The notes under the pieces were generated by a model. The model was given only the letters and a program-made list of their open reading frames with translations, did no database searches and was not told where the DNA came from. Made by a program: the position numbers and the translations under genes. This document shows, in pieces, positions 17,654 to 25,622 of a DNA stretch of 64,000 nucleotides. The DNA is from Mesorhizobium sp. 131-2-1 (lineage in GTDB: Bacteria; Pseudomonadota; Alphaproteobacteria; Rhizobiales; Rhizobiaceae). Each line of letters opens with the position of its first letter. The stretch's first letter is position 1. Location: contig NZ_AP023247.1 of assembly GCF_016756535.1 (NCBI RefSeq), positions 2,914,501 to 2,978,500 of the forward strand, given 5' to 3'.

Positions 17654-18832
17654 ATGAAGCTCAAGGGTGATCAGCAGACGTCGCGCGCCATGAACCGACG
17701 ATTGATCCTGAACATGATCAGAGCCGACGGACCGATGAGCAGGGCGGACATGGCCACGCGCAGCGGCCTGAGCCCGGCTGCGGTGACCTTCGTGGTCTCC
17801 GAACTGCTGGAAGAGAACATCCTCGTCGAGGGAGAAGCCAGCCTGGGGGCGCCGGGGCGGAGGCCTATCCCGATCAACATAAATTATGCCGGCCGGCTCG
17901 TCGTCGGGCTCAAGCTGAAGGTCGGCGCCATTGATTGCGTATTGACCGATCTTGCCACGACCCCGCTCGTGTCAAAGCAGGTGACGGTTCCCGACCCGTC
18001 GCCGCAAAGCACGGTCGAGGCCTGTGCGGCCGCCGTCAGGGAGCTGGTTGCGGATCGCAATGCGCCAAGCGGCGCGCAGCTCAGCGGAATAGGCATCGCG
18101 GTGCCCGGCGTCATCGACAATGGTGTTTGCCGGCTCAGCCACCGGTTCAACTGGATCGATGTGCCGATCGCGGCCATGCTCGCCGAGCTGGTCCATGTGC
18201 CGGTCTGGGCTGATGACGACACGAATGCGTTCGCCCTGGCGCAGCAATTGTTCGGCCTTGGCCGGCATCATCGTACTGTCGGCGCGCTGGCGATCGGCGC
18301 CGGCATAAGCTGCGCGGTGGTGATCGATGGTTCCGTGCATCACGGCGCGAGCGGCGCCGCAGGCAAGATGGGGCACTCCATCTACGATCCGAATGGGCCA
18401 CAATGCGAGTGCGGCCGACACGGCTGCCTGCAGACCTTCTTCTCGGAGCCTGCTCTCGTGAAACGATGGCGTGAAGCGAAAGGCCTGTCGGGTGAGGTGA
18501 CCCGTTACGACATGTTCAATGCGGCGCGGGCCGGTGACGAGACCGCTGTGAACATTCTCCGCGAGGCAGGTGAAGGCATAGGCAGGTTCCTGGGCGGCTT
18601 CTGCAACATCATCGATCCGGAGGTCATCGTCGGCGGCGGCGAAGCGGTCAGTTTCGGCGATTATCTGTTCGAGCCGATGCGCGACTCGCTGCGACGCCAT
18701 GCCATGTGGGCGCCGCCACCGATTACCCCGGACTGGGCCGACGATTCCTGGGCCCGTGGCGCCGCCGCCCTCGCTACCCAGAGGCTGTTCGATTTTGAAA
18801 GCAGGCCCGGGGAAACCAGGGCCGTTATGTAG
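17654..18832 (+). CDS. ROK-family transcriptional repressor
   Basis: A 392-residue NagC/XylR-type regulator. An N-terminal winged helix-turn-helix (SRADMATRSGLSPAAVTFVV, about residues 34-53) precedes a ROK sugar-kinase-like domain from about residue 80. The ROK zinc motif CECGRHGC is near residue 251, and the preceding GAAGKMGH region carries the zinc-ligand His. The ATP-binding elements are incomplete, as usual for repressors. It is divergent from the ABC/GH42 operon and 13 bp from the 17624 palindrome, so it is the obvious sugar-responsive regulator of that operon. The inducer is unknown. Confidence 0.9.
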   Translation: MKLKGDQQTSRAMNRRLILNMIRADGPMSRADMATRSGLSPAAVTFVVSELLEENILVEGEASLGAPGRRPIPININYAGRLVVGLKLKVGAIDCVLTDLATTPLVSKQVTVPDPSPQSTVEACAAAVRELVADRNAPSGAQLSGIGIAVPGVIDNGVCRLSHRFNWIDVPIAAMLAELVHVPVWADDDTNAFALAQQLFGLGRHHRTVGALAIGAGISCAVVIDGSVHHGASGAAGKMGHSIYDPNGPQCECGRHGCLQTFFSEPALVKRWREAKGLSGEVTRYDMFNAARAGDETAVNILREAGEGIGRFLGGFCNIIDPEVIVGGGEAVSFGDYLFEPMRDSLRRHAMWAPPPITPDWADDSWARGAAALATQRLFDFESRPGETRAVM

Positions 18833-18875
18833 GCGAGAGACCGCTCAAGTCTGGGCGGCGATCACCTACACAAGC

Positions 18876-19352
18876 TCAAATCCAGCGCCTGACCTTCTTG
18901 GCGTAGTCGCGGTACTTCTTGCCGAATTTCGCCGCCAGAACCTTCTCCTCCTTTTCGACCGCCAGCTTTTGCGTGGCGAAGGCGGCGACGAACGCGAACA
19001 GCAGGAACCAGGCGATCCCCGTGATGAAGGCGACGCCGATCAACAGCAGCGTGTTGGCGAGATACATCGGGTTGCGGGTGATCGAGAACGGGCCCGACGT
19101 GACGAGATGGTCCGGCACCGCGTTCGGATTGAACGTAGTCTTCGCCCGCAGCATGACGCGGATCGCGGTGAACCAGAGCGCGGCGACGAAGAACAGGGCC
19201 ACCCAGCCGGCGGCAAACATAAGGTCGCCCAACAAGTCGCCGATCCACGGCAGCGGATAGAGCAGGCCAAGCACGACGCTGGCGGCGATGGCAATGACAT
19301 AGATCAGCGGCGGCCAGGGGATGAGCCCGGGTTTCGGCTGGCTGTCGGTCAT
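18876..19352 (-). CDS. Isoprenylcysteine methyltransferase-like membrane protein
   Basis: A 158-residue integral membrane protein with about four hydrophobic helices. The C-terminal half has the ICMT/PEMT-like signature (VTSGPFSITRNPMYLANTLL near residue 84, then an E-rich segment and KYRDYAKKVRRWI at the end), implying SAM-dependent methylation of a small or lipid substrate. The start at 19352 overlaps the upstream gene's stop by four bases (ATGA), so the two are translationally coupled. A longer open frame to 20354 merely reads through the upstream gene out of its proper frame. Substrate unknown; prenylated cysteine is unlikely in bacteria. Confidence 0.8.
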   Translation of the reverse strand: MTDSQPKPGLIPWPPLIYVIAIAASVVLGLLYPLPWIGDLLGDLMFAAGWVALFFVAALWFTAIRVMLRAKTTFNPNAVPDHLVTSGPFSITRNPMYLANTLLLIGVAFITGIAWFLLFAFVAAFATQKLAVEKEEKVLAAKFGKKYRDYAKKVRRWI

Positions 19353-20344
19353 TCCTGTCCTCCCTCCGTCGCGCTGTCGGTGCTCGCCGTGCAGGCGCCG
19401 GCGAGATCGGCGATGTGCGCTTTGAACTCCGGCGTCTGATCGCCGTTGTAGAGCCGGTCCAGCGTCCCTTCGCCCTGCAGCGTATCGAGCATGCAGCCAC
19501 AATAGCTGGTGCAGAACTTGCTGTCGCGCTGCTGCTCGCAGGATATCTGGCAGGATTTGAGAAAGCTGGCGTCCTGGTCCAGCGGCGGCGCCGGCATCAC
19601 TTGCGAAAACAGCCAGACCGAGCCGAACAGCAGCGGCTGGTGGATCAGATAGAAGGCCAGGCTGTGGCGGCCGATGAAGACCAGCGGGTTCGACCAGCGG
19701 CCGGGCGCCAGCTTCGCCAGGCGGGCAAGCAGGCCGGACGCGGAAGCGAGTTTCGTCACGGCAATGCCCAGCAGCACGGCGCCGAACCACGGAAACAGCG
19801 GCACATAGTCGTTGGAGCGAGGATTGGTCGCCGACAGGCCGACCCACCACAAGGCCGGATGGTCGAAGACCTCCGAGCGCAGATAGAGCGGGGCGGCAAT
19901 CACGAGCGCCGCGACGATGGCCGTCAGCAGCGCCGGCAAGCGCAGGAAGGCGAGGCCAAGCAGGGAGGCGAGCGCGATCTCGTGCAATATGCCGAAGAAG
20001 ATGAAGCCGTCGGGCGTGGCGATGCGGGTGATCAACGATATGGCCAGCGCCGCCACCGCGACCATGGCGAAACGCTTCCAGAAGCCCGGCCAGCGGATCT
20101 GCCGGCCGTGGGCGAGGAACAGGCTGACGCCGACCAGGAACAGGAAGGTCGAGGCGATGCAGCGCGCGTAGAGCCTCCACCAGCCGAAGGCGGTGAGGCC
20201 GGGATCGGTGTAGCCGAAATTCTCGAGGTCCCAGGTGAAATGGTAGCTCGCCATGGCCAGCAGCGCGATGCCGCGCACGATGTCGATGGCGACGATGCGC
20301 CCTTGCCTGGGCGTGTCCTGAACGGTCGGCGTTGGAAGGCTCAT
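19349..20344 (-). CDS. DUF1624/HGSNAT-like membrane acyltransferase with Cys-rich tail
   Basis: A 331-residue polytopic protein. The N-terminus RIVAIDIVRGIALLAMASYH matches the heparan-alpha-glucosaminide N-acetyltransferase-like (DUF1624) family, where a His in the first helix region accepts an acyl group. About eight hydrophobic helices follow, including FIGRHSLAFYLIHQPLLF near residue 220. The last 75 residues form a non-membrane tail with a regular Cys pattern (C-x3-C-x8-C-x3-C-x-C, then another Cys) that looks disulfide-bonded or metal-binding. It is coupled by a 4-base overlap to the methyltransferase-like gene. A perfect palindrome sits 18 bp upstream. The acyl acceptor is unknown. Confidence 0.78.
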   Translation of the reverse strand: MSLPTPTVQDTPRQGRIVAIDIVRGIALLAMASYHFTWDLENFGYTDPGLTAFGWWRLYARCIASTFLFLVGVSLFLAHGRQIRWPGFWKRFAMVAVAALAISLITRIATPDGFIFFGILHEIALASLLGLAFLRLPALLTAIVAALVIAAPLYLRSEVFDHPALWWVGLSATNPRSNDYVPLFPWFGAVLLGIAVTKLASASGLLARLAKLAPGRWSNPLVFIGRHSLAFYLIHQPLLFGSVWLFSQVMPAPPLDQDASFLKSCQISCEQQRDSKFCTSYCGCMLDTLQGEGTLDRLYNGDQTPEFKAHIADLAGACTASTDSATEGGQE

Positions 20345-20361
20345 CGTCTCGCAATCTGATT

Positions 20362-20377
20362 CAGTCTTGCAAGACTG
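20362..20377. promoter_or_regulatory. 16-bp perfect palindrome in divergent promoter
   Basis: CAGTCTTGCAAGACTG is fully self-complementary with no spacer. It is 18 bp upstream of the DUF1624-like gene and about 230 bp upstream of the MFS gene. A dimeric repressor site for the DUF1624/methyltransferase pair is the simplest reading. No regulator gene is adjacent. Confidence 0.4.
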
Positions 20378-20605
20378 CTATCACGGTTCAACCCGACAAA
20401 AGAAGGCGGGACCGCCACTGCTTCGACGCCATATCCCGGCGGGCCTTCTTCGCGGCGGTCGAGGCCGGAACGAAAATCCGCTTTAGTCCAGCGGCGGAAA
20501 GCCTTTGACCGGCTTCGCTTTTCGGCTTGAGCGCGTCGGTTTCCTGCTAACTCACCTGATACTGGTCCGGCCAGATTTGGCCGGCGATTCACCGCCGGAG
20601 GGCCG

Positions 20606-21805
20606 ATGTCCACCCATGTGCGCCATCCGATCTGGCTTCCGGCCCTGCGGCCGGCCGATGCGCGCACCTTCGCCTCGCTCTATGCGGTCGAATCCTTCGC
20701 GCGCGCCACGATATCGAGCGTCATCCCGATCCAGGCCTACGAGATCCTGCACAATGAGCAGGTCGTCTCGATCCTCTACACGATCGTGTCCTTGCTCGGA
20801 CTCTCGGTCACGCTGTTCATGCCGATACTGATCCGCCGCTTTGCGCGGCGCTGGGTCTACACGGCCGGCTGCCTGATGCTCGCCATCGGCTCGCTCTTCT
20901 TCGTCACCCACACGCTGTGGGGGCAACTGGCCGGCATGCTCTGCCGCGTGATGGGCGCCAGCGCGCTGTCGATCACGCTCAACCTCTACATCATGGACCA
21001 CATCCGCAAGACCGATTTCATGCAGGCCGAATCGCTGCGCATGGCGTGGTCGATGTTCGCCTGGACTGGCGGGCCGACGCTCGGCATCCTTCTCTACACG
21101 CGCTTCGGCATCTATGCCGCGCACGGCGCCGTCGTCGCCTTCGCGCTCGCGCTGCTCACGCTGTTCTGGACCTACAGACTGGGCGACAACCCGTCCATCA
21201 GCCCCGGCAAGAGCCGACCGGCCAATCCGCTCACCAATATCGGCCGCTTCGTCGCGCAGCCACGGCTCAGGCTCGCCTGGCTGATCGCTTTCGGCCGCTC
21301 CTGCTTCTGGACGACGTTCTTCGTCTATGGGCCGCTGTTCATGGTGATCACCGGCGAGGGCAAGCTCGCCGGTGGCCTGCTGGTTTCGGCGGGCAACGCG
21401 CTTTTGTTCATGGCGATCTTCTGGGGCAGGGCGGGAAAGCGCTTCGGCGGCCGGCGCACGATGACCTTCGCCTATTTCGCCATGTCGGCGATGTTGCTTG
21501 CGGCCGGCGCGGTCGGCGAGACGGCGCCGCTGCTCACCGGCGCCCTGCTTTTGTGCGGCGCCTTCTTCACCATCGCGCTCGACGCGCTCGGCTCGACCGC
21601 CTTCATGCGTTCGGTCAGGTCCTACGAGCGGGCGCAGATGGCTGCGGTCTATCGCACCTATCTCGACTTTTCCGAGCTGACGCCGCCGCTCGTCTATTCG
21701 GTGGTGCTGACGTTTTTCGGCCTCGGGTCGGTGTTCGCCACACTTGGCCTGCTGGCGGCCGCTTGCGGTTTCGTCACCTGGCGGTATCTGCCGAAGTCGC
21801 TCTGA
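20606..21805 (+). CDS. MFS transporter
   Basis: A 399-residue major facilitator superfamily protein with about twelve hydrophobic helices in two halves separated near residue 195 (RLGDNPSISPGKSRPANPLT). The first loop has a degenerate motif A (LIRRFARRWVYTAG). A GGAGGG ribosome site precedes the ATG. The gene is single, facing a convergent Rieske oxygenase gene only 3 bp away, so it is probably transcribed alone. I cannot assign a substrate or direction of transport. Confidence 0.8.
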   Translation: MSTHVRHPIWLPALRPADARTFASLYAVESFARATISSVIPIQAYEILHNEQVVSILYTIVSLLGLSVTLFMPILIRRFARRWVYTAGCLMLAIGSLFFVTHTLWGQLAGMLCRVMGASALSITLNLYIMDHIRKTDFMQAESLRMAWSMFAWTGGPTLGILLYTRFGIYAAHGAVVAFALALLTLFWTYRLGDNPSISPGKSRPANPLTNIGRFVAQPRLRLAWLIAFGRSCFWTTFFVYGPLFMVITGEGKLAGGLLVSAGNALLFMAIFWGRAGKRFGGRRTMTFAYFAMSAMLLAAGAVGETAPLLTGALLLCGAFFTIALDALGSTAFMRSVRSYERAQMAAVYRTYLDFSELTPPLVYSVVLTFFGLGSVFATLGLLAAACGFVTWRYLPKSL

Positions 21806-21808
21806 CGC

Positions 21809-22990
21809 TCAGGGCTTGGCAGGCTGCGCCGCATGCCGGGCGCGCACCCATTCGTGGAAGCGGTGCAGATCGTACTCCTCAGGCATCAGCACGCCGGCCT
21901 CGTGGCGCCTGGAGCGCAGGCCCTTCTGGTTGACCTCGCAGATCGCCGCGTCTTCCTCCAGCACCTGCCTGCCGAAGGCGACGATGTTGTCGATGTCGGC
22001 CTCGGGCGAGCCAATCGCCTCGGCCGGAAACAGCCATTCGGCGGTGAGTTCCGTCTGCTCCGGGCCGAGCGGCGTGAGCCGCACGGTGCGCACATAGTCG
22101 ACATGGCCGACGATGAACATCGAGGGGAGCGAGGTCGCGTAGGTCTGGCCGGCGGCGCGCTCGGCCGGCGTCAGGCCGGAAAAGACCGGACCGTGCACAT
22201 GCCCGTCGCGCGACCAGGTCTCGGCGCCGGCGCACAGGCCGCCGGAGAACTCCGGCGCGTCATTGTCGGCGTGGCGCGCCCATTCGGGATCGTCGTGCCT
22301 CGACATCAGGCCGCGGCCATAGATCGGTACCAGCCGCGACAGGTCCTTGTGGACGCCGGGGCAGTGCAGGCACTCGTTGAAATTCTCCCAGAAGATCTTC
22401 CAGTTGCAGTTCATCACCTTGCGCAGCGCATGGCCGGCGACCAGCGTCTCCAGCGGCCAGTTGGCGAGGCTGCCGGAAGCCCGATCGAAGGAGGCTTCCG
22501 CGGAGCCGCTGGAGTCGTCGGCGAGGTTGATGACGACGAAGCCGCGCCACACCGCGAGCGCCACGCCGTAGAGCGGGTAATCCGCCTTGTCGAAGCCTTC
22601 GGGCAGCGACTTCGACGGCACGCGCACGAGGTCGCCGCGCAGCGAATAGGACCAGGCGTGGTAGGGGCAGGTGAGCAACCTTGCCTTCAGCCGACCCTCG
22701 CCCTCCTGGCAAAGCTGCGAGCCGCGATGCCGGCAGGTGTTGTGGAAGGCGCGCAATTCGCCGGTTTCGTCGCGCAGCACGACGATCTCCTGCGTGCCGA
22801 CGCGGAAGGTCCTGAATGCCAGCGGCTGGCCCAGGTCCGTTTCCCGGCAGACGAGCAGCCAGCTTCGGTACCAGATGGCATCGAGGTCGCGCCGGTAGGC
22901 TTCGGCGTCCCAATAGGCCGACGACGGCAGTGTAGGCTCTATCCGCGTCAGGCCGTTGTAGAGGTCGCGTTCCCTCGGGTCGGGCTGCAT
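21809..22990 (-). CDS. Rieske non-heme iron oxygenase, betaine/stachydrine demethylase-like
   Basis: Starting at the ATG at 22990 (GGGAG 6 nt upstream) it has 393 residues; a GTG at 23047 would add 19. The Rieske cluster ligands are C86-x-H88 and C108-x2-H111 (CRHRGSQLC, then CPYH). Mononuclear-iron His residues are H209 and H214 in ENFNECLHCPGVH. The C-terminus PEEYDLHRFHEWVR is typical of the GbcA/Stc2 branch of alpha-subunit oxygenases that remove N-methyl groups from glycine betaine or proline betaine as formaldehyde. No reductase partner (GbcB-like) is adjacent, so electrons must come from an unlinked protein. Other quaternary amines, such as carnitine or choline, are possible substrates. 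Confidence 0.85.
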   Translation of the reverse strand: MQPDPRERDLYNGLTRIEPTLPSSAYWDAEAYRRDLDAIWYRSWLLVCRETDLGQPLAFRTFRVGTQEIVVLRDETGELRAFHNTCRHRGSQLCQEGEGRLKARLLTCPYHAWSYSLRGDLVRVPSKSLPEGFDKADYPLYGVALAVWRGFVVINLADDSSGSAEASFDRASGSLANWPLETLVAGHALRKVMNCNWKIFWENFNECLHCPGVHKDLSRLVPIYGRGLMSRHDDPEWARHADNDAPEFSGGLCAGAETWSRDGHVHGPVFSGLTPAERAAGQTYATSLPSMFIVGHVDYVRTVRLTPLGPEQTELTAEWLFPAEAIGSPEADIDNIVAFGRQVLEEDAAICEVNQKGLRSRRHEAGVLMPEEYDLHRFHEWVRARHAAQPAKP

Positions 22991-23123
22991 CTGTGGCTCC
23001 CTGGATGATCCAGCCGACACCCGGCCACCGTCTTTGTCAATCGTCACGCGCCACGGCCATTGTGACGTGCAATAGCCGACTCTAAGGTTGGCGCTTCACA
23101 AATCGGGTGTCCGGGGACAGTCC

Positions 23124-23816
23124 ATGCCGCCAAGAACGATGTCGCTGACAGAGGAGCTGGTCGCACGATGCTATCGAGCTATCGAAGACAGCGGACCCGA
23201 CCCCAACGCCGCGCATCTGGACGACGCCGACTATGCAGCGATGGTGGATGCGCTGGAGGCTCAGCTTCCCGCCACCGAACCGCTTTGGCTGTTCGGCTAC
23301 GGTTCGCTGATCTGGAAGCCTGAAATCGATAATGTCGAGGAGCGTGTGGCGGTCGTGCGCGGCTGGCACAGGTCCTTCTGCATGAAAATGACGCGCTGGC
23401 GCGGCACCAGGGAGCGGCCTGGCCTGATGATGGCGCTGGATCGCGGCGGGCAATGCAAGGGTGTCGCCTTCAGGCTTGGCGACGCCGACCGGCGCCAGCA
23501 GCTCGACAGGATCTTGCGGCGCGAGGTGACGCTGAAACCGACCAGCTACCATCCGCGCCTGCTCACCCTTTCGAGCGATAGCGGTCCGCTGCAGGCGCTG
23601 GCCTTCGTCATCAACCGCAAGGGCACCACCTATGCCGGCCCGATTGAGGAAAAAGAGGTCGTCGAACGGCTGGCGACATCCTGCGGGCACTGGGGATCGG
23701 GCGCCGACTACCTCTACAACACGGTGAAGAACCTGGAGCAGCGCGGCATCCATGACCGCCATCTTTGGCGGCTGCAGCATCTGGTTGCCGAGCGGATTGC
23801 CGCTTCGGGCAGCTAG
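23124..23816 (+). CDS. ChaC-like gamma-glutamylcyclotransferase
   Basis: About 230 residues from the ATG at 23124, which follows GGGGAC; a TTG at 23088 would extend it by 12. The hallmark substrate-binding loop WLFGYGSLIWKPE lies near residue 56 of this form. A catalytic Glu is expected within the barrel near the PLQALAFVINR segment. ChaC enzymes cleave glutathione or gamma-glutamyl peptides to 5-oxoproline. It is immediately upstream of the cobalamin riboswitch but the leader promoter lies after its stop, so it is probably a separate transcription unit. Function beyond family is not determined. Confidence 0.85.
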   Translation: MPPRTMSLTEELVARCYRAIEDSGPDPNAAHLDDADYAAMVDALEAQLPATEPLWLFGYGSLIWKPEIDNVEERVAVVRGWHRSFCMKMTRWRGTRERPGLMMALDRGGQCKGVAFRLGDADRRQQLDRILRREVTLKPTSYHPRLLTLSSDSGPLQALAFVINRKGTTYAGPIEEKEVVERLATSCGHWGSGADYLYNTVKNLEQRGIHDRHLWRLQHLVAERIAASGS

Positions 23817-23857
23817 GCCAGATGGCGCATTTGCGCTGGTGGCCGCCGGAATTTGGT

Positions 23858-23886
23858 TTGCCGGGCGCGACGATTCTGCCTATAGT
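23858..23886 (+). promoter_or_regulatory. Sigma-70-type promoter for the cobalamin riboswitch transcript
   Basis: TTGCCG and TATAGT are separated by 17 bp, a good housekeeping promoter arrangement. The predicted start of transcription falls at about 23893, exactly where the riboswitch P1 helix begins. No other good match is seen between the ChaC-like gene and cbtB. Confidence 0.6.
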
Positions 23887-23892
23887 CCTGCC

Positions 23893-24063
23893 GTCGTCGG
23901 TTCCGTTTTTGGAGCCAAGAGGGAATGCGGTGCGGGCGAATTCGTCCAATGCCGTGGCTGCCCCCGCAACTGTGTGCGGTAGTCCTCTCCAAGGCCACTG
24001 AGGAATATCCTCGGGAAGGTGGGGAAGGGCGCTGATCCGCGAGCCAGGAGACCTGCCGGCGAC
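23893..24063 (+). ncRNA. Cobalamin (adenosylcobalamin-type) riboswitch
   Basis: The leader has the expected conserved elements in order: GGAGCCAAGAGGGAA near 23911, GCCGTGGCTGCCCCCGCAAC at 23951-23970, the CCACTG block at 23995, GGGAAGG near 24013, and the B12 box GAGCCAGGAGACCTGCC at 24041-24057. The closing P1 helix pairs 23893-23900 with 24056-24063 over eight positions (one G-U). It precedes cbtB by 48 bp. In this class effector binding represses downstream expression, so cobalt uptake and cobalamin genes would be shut down when B12 is abundant. I cannot tell whether control is by termination or translation. Confidence 0.95.
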
Positions 24064-24111
24064 AGCAACGTTGACTTCTATGCCCTCGGGTGGAGGGCGA
24101 AAGGACAAGAC

Positions 24112-24291
24112 ATGACGACCGCTTCCGTCTCCCTCGGCACCTCCGTCTCTTCGCAGTCGCGTTTCATGCAGCTGGCCATGGCCGCGCTGCTCGGCATTTT
24201 CGTCGTCGGCTTTGTCGGCTTCTCGCATCTCGATGCGGTCCACAATGCCGCTCACGACTATCGCCACTCGATGGCCTTTCCCTGCCACTGA
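24112..24291 (+). CDS. cbtB: Cobalt transporter subunit CbtB
   Basis: A 59-residue single-span membrane protein. The hydrophobic segment FMQLAMAALLGIFVVGFVGF is followed by a His-rich C-terminus (HNAAHDYRHSMAFPCH), the metal-binding signature of CbtB. The start at 24112 follows AAGGAC; the upstream part of the open frame overlaps the riboswitch and is not coding. It pairs with CbtA, encoded 15 bp downstream, in a predicted B12-regulated cobalt uptake system widespread in alphaproteobacteria. Confidence 0.93.
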   Translation: MTTASVSLGTSVSSQSRFMQLAMAALLGIFVVGFVGFSHLDAVHNAAHDYRHSMAFPCH

Positions 24292-24306
24292 CGAGGATCT
24301 GACATC

Positions 24307-25107
24307 ATGAATCTGTTTCGCAACGTCGTGTTCATCGCGGCGATTGCAGGGCTCGTGGCCGGCGTCGTCCTCGCCTGCCTGCAGGCCTATGCAACCGTGC
24401 CGCTGATCCTCAAGGCCGAAGTCTACGAACAGGCCGGCGGCGGCCATCATCATGACCATGCCGCGGCGCCTGCCGAGACCGGCAACGCCATGAGTTCCGC
24501 CGCGCCGGCCGGCAATGCCATGAGCTCTGCGGCGCCGGCTCCGGCCGAAGCCGCCGCTCCGGCGGAAGACGAAGGCTGGGCGCCGGCCGATGGCTTCGAA
24601 CGCTTCGCCTTCAGCGTGCTGGCCAACATCGTCACCGGCATCGGCTTCGCGCTGGTGCTGGTCGCGGTTTCGGAATTCGCCGGCGGCATCGGCAGCTGGC
24701 GCCAGGGCGTGTTCTGGGGTCTCGCCGGCTTTGCCGTATTCACCCTGGCGCCTGGCCTCGGCCTGCCGCCGGAACTGCCGGCGATGCCGGCGGCCGAACT
24801 CCTGCCGCGCCAGATCTGGTGGACGGCGACAGTGGTCGCGACCGCCGCCGGACTTGGCCTGATCGCTTTTCGCAAGTCGCTGCCGCTGGCGATCTTGGCC
24901 GTGGCCCTGATCGTCGCGCCGCACATCGTCGGCGCGCCGCAGCCGGAAAGCTTCGAGACACCGATCCCGGAAGGCCTGCATCACCAGTTCGTGGTGGCGG
25001 TGACAGTCACCAATCTGGTGTTCTGGCTGGTGCTGGGTGGCGCCGTCGGCGTGGTGCGCGGCCGCTTCACCGGCACGGCGACCAGCCTGCGCGACAGCTT
25101 TGCCTGA
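24307..25107 (+). CDS. cbtA: Cobalt transporter subunit CbtA
   Basis: A 266-residue membrane protein with about five to six helices. Near residue 43 a His cluster (GGGHHHDHAAAP) follows the first helix and probably binds cobalt. An Ala/Pro-rich linker of roughly 35 residues contains two near-identical AGNAMSSAAPA units, a short internal repeat. The body then shows helices such as GIGFALVLVAVSEFAGGIGS. It partners CbtB under the cobalamin riboswitch. The next gene, cobP/cobU, overlaps its 3' end. CbtAB transport has been predicted from regulation and phylogenetics rather than extensive biochemistry. Confidence 0.92.
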   Translation: MNLFRNVVFIAAIAGLVAGVVLACLQAYATVPLILKAEVYEQAGGGHHHDHAAAPAETGNAMSSAAPAGNAMSSAAPAPAEAAAPAEDEGWAPADGFERFAFSVLANIVTGIGFALVLVAVSEFAGGIGSWRQGVFWGLAGFAVFTLAPGLGLPPELPAMPAAELLPRQIWWTATVVATAAGLGLIAFRKSLPLAILAVALIVAPHIVGAPQPESFETPIPEGLHHQFVVAVTVTNLVFWLVLGGAVGVVRGRFTGTATSLRDSFA

Positions 25108-25621
25108 TCGCGCCAGCGGGACGCTGACCTTCATCCTCGGCGGTGCGCGCTCCGGCAAGAGCGCGCATGCCGAGACCCTGGTGACGGCTGGCCCGCCGCC
25201 TTGGACCTACATCGCCACCGCCGAAGCCTATGATGACGAGATGCGCGAGCGCATCGCGCTGCATCGTGGGCGGCGCAGCGAGGGCTGGATGACGATAGAC
25301 GCGCCGCTCGATCTTGCCGGCGCGATCGAGGCGCTGCCCGATGGGCAGGCTGTCCTGATCGACTGCCTGACACTGTGGCTGACCAACCATATGCTGGCCG
25401 AGCACAACCTCGATGCCGAATGCCGGCGATTGACGGATTTGCTGTCGCGGCCGCGCGGGTCGTGGTTTGTTGTGTCCAACGAGGTCGGCCTGGGCATCGT
25501 GCCCGACAATGCCCTGGCAAGGCGCTTTCGCGATGCCGGCGGCCGGCTCAACCAGCAGGTCGCGGCAGTCGCCGATACCGTGCTGCTGATGGTGGCAGGG
25601 CTGCCGCTGAAGGTGAAGTGA
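25100..25621 (+). CDS. cobP: Adenosylcobinamide kinase/guanylyltransferase (CobP/CobU)
   Basis: About 173 residues from a TTG at 25100 that overlaps the cbtA stop; an in-frame ATG at 25037 would add 21 non-conserved residues over cbtA. The P-loop LTFILGGARSGKSAHAE is at the very start, followed by YIATAEAYDDEM with the guanylylated-His region (ALHRGRR) and NEVGLGIVP near residue 133. It phosphorylates adenosylcobinamide and transfers GMP from GTP, forming AdoCbi-GDP in nucleotide-loop assembly. It belongs to the riboswitch-controlled transcript and abuts cobO by 1 bp. Confidence 0.92.
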   Translation: MPDRASGTLTFILGGARSGKSAHAETLVTAGPPPWTYIATAEAYDDEMRERIALHRGRRSEGWMTIDAPLDLAGAIEALPDGQAVLIDCLTLWLTNHMLAEHNLDAECRRLTDLLSRPRGSWFVVSNEVGLGIVPDNALARRFRDAGGRLNQQVAAVADTVLLMVAGLPLKVK

Positions 25622-25622
25622 G

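Noticed and set aside
18876-20354. Single 492-residue protein covering both 18876-19352 and 19349-20344
   Set aside because: The C-terminal 158 residues are the genuine methyltransferase-like protein, but the upstream part is a shadow frame of the DUF1624-like gene; two overlapping genes explain the region better.
25037-25102. ATG at 25037 as the cobP start
   Set aside because: It adds 21 residues of shadow-like sequence overlapping cbtA before the conserved N-terminal P-loop; the TTG at 25100 fits family length better, though its ribosome site is weak.
23611-25158. Minus-strand open frame of about 515 codons across the riboswitch, cbtB and cbtA
   Set aside because: It would be antisense to a conserved riboswitch and to two recognisable cobalt-transport genes; no protein motifs.
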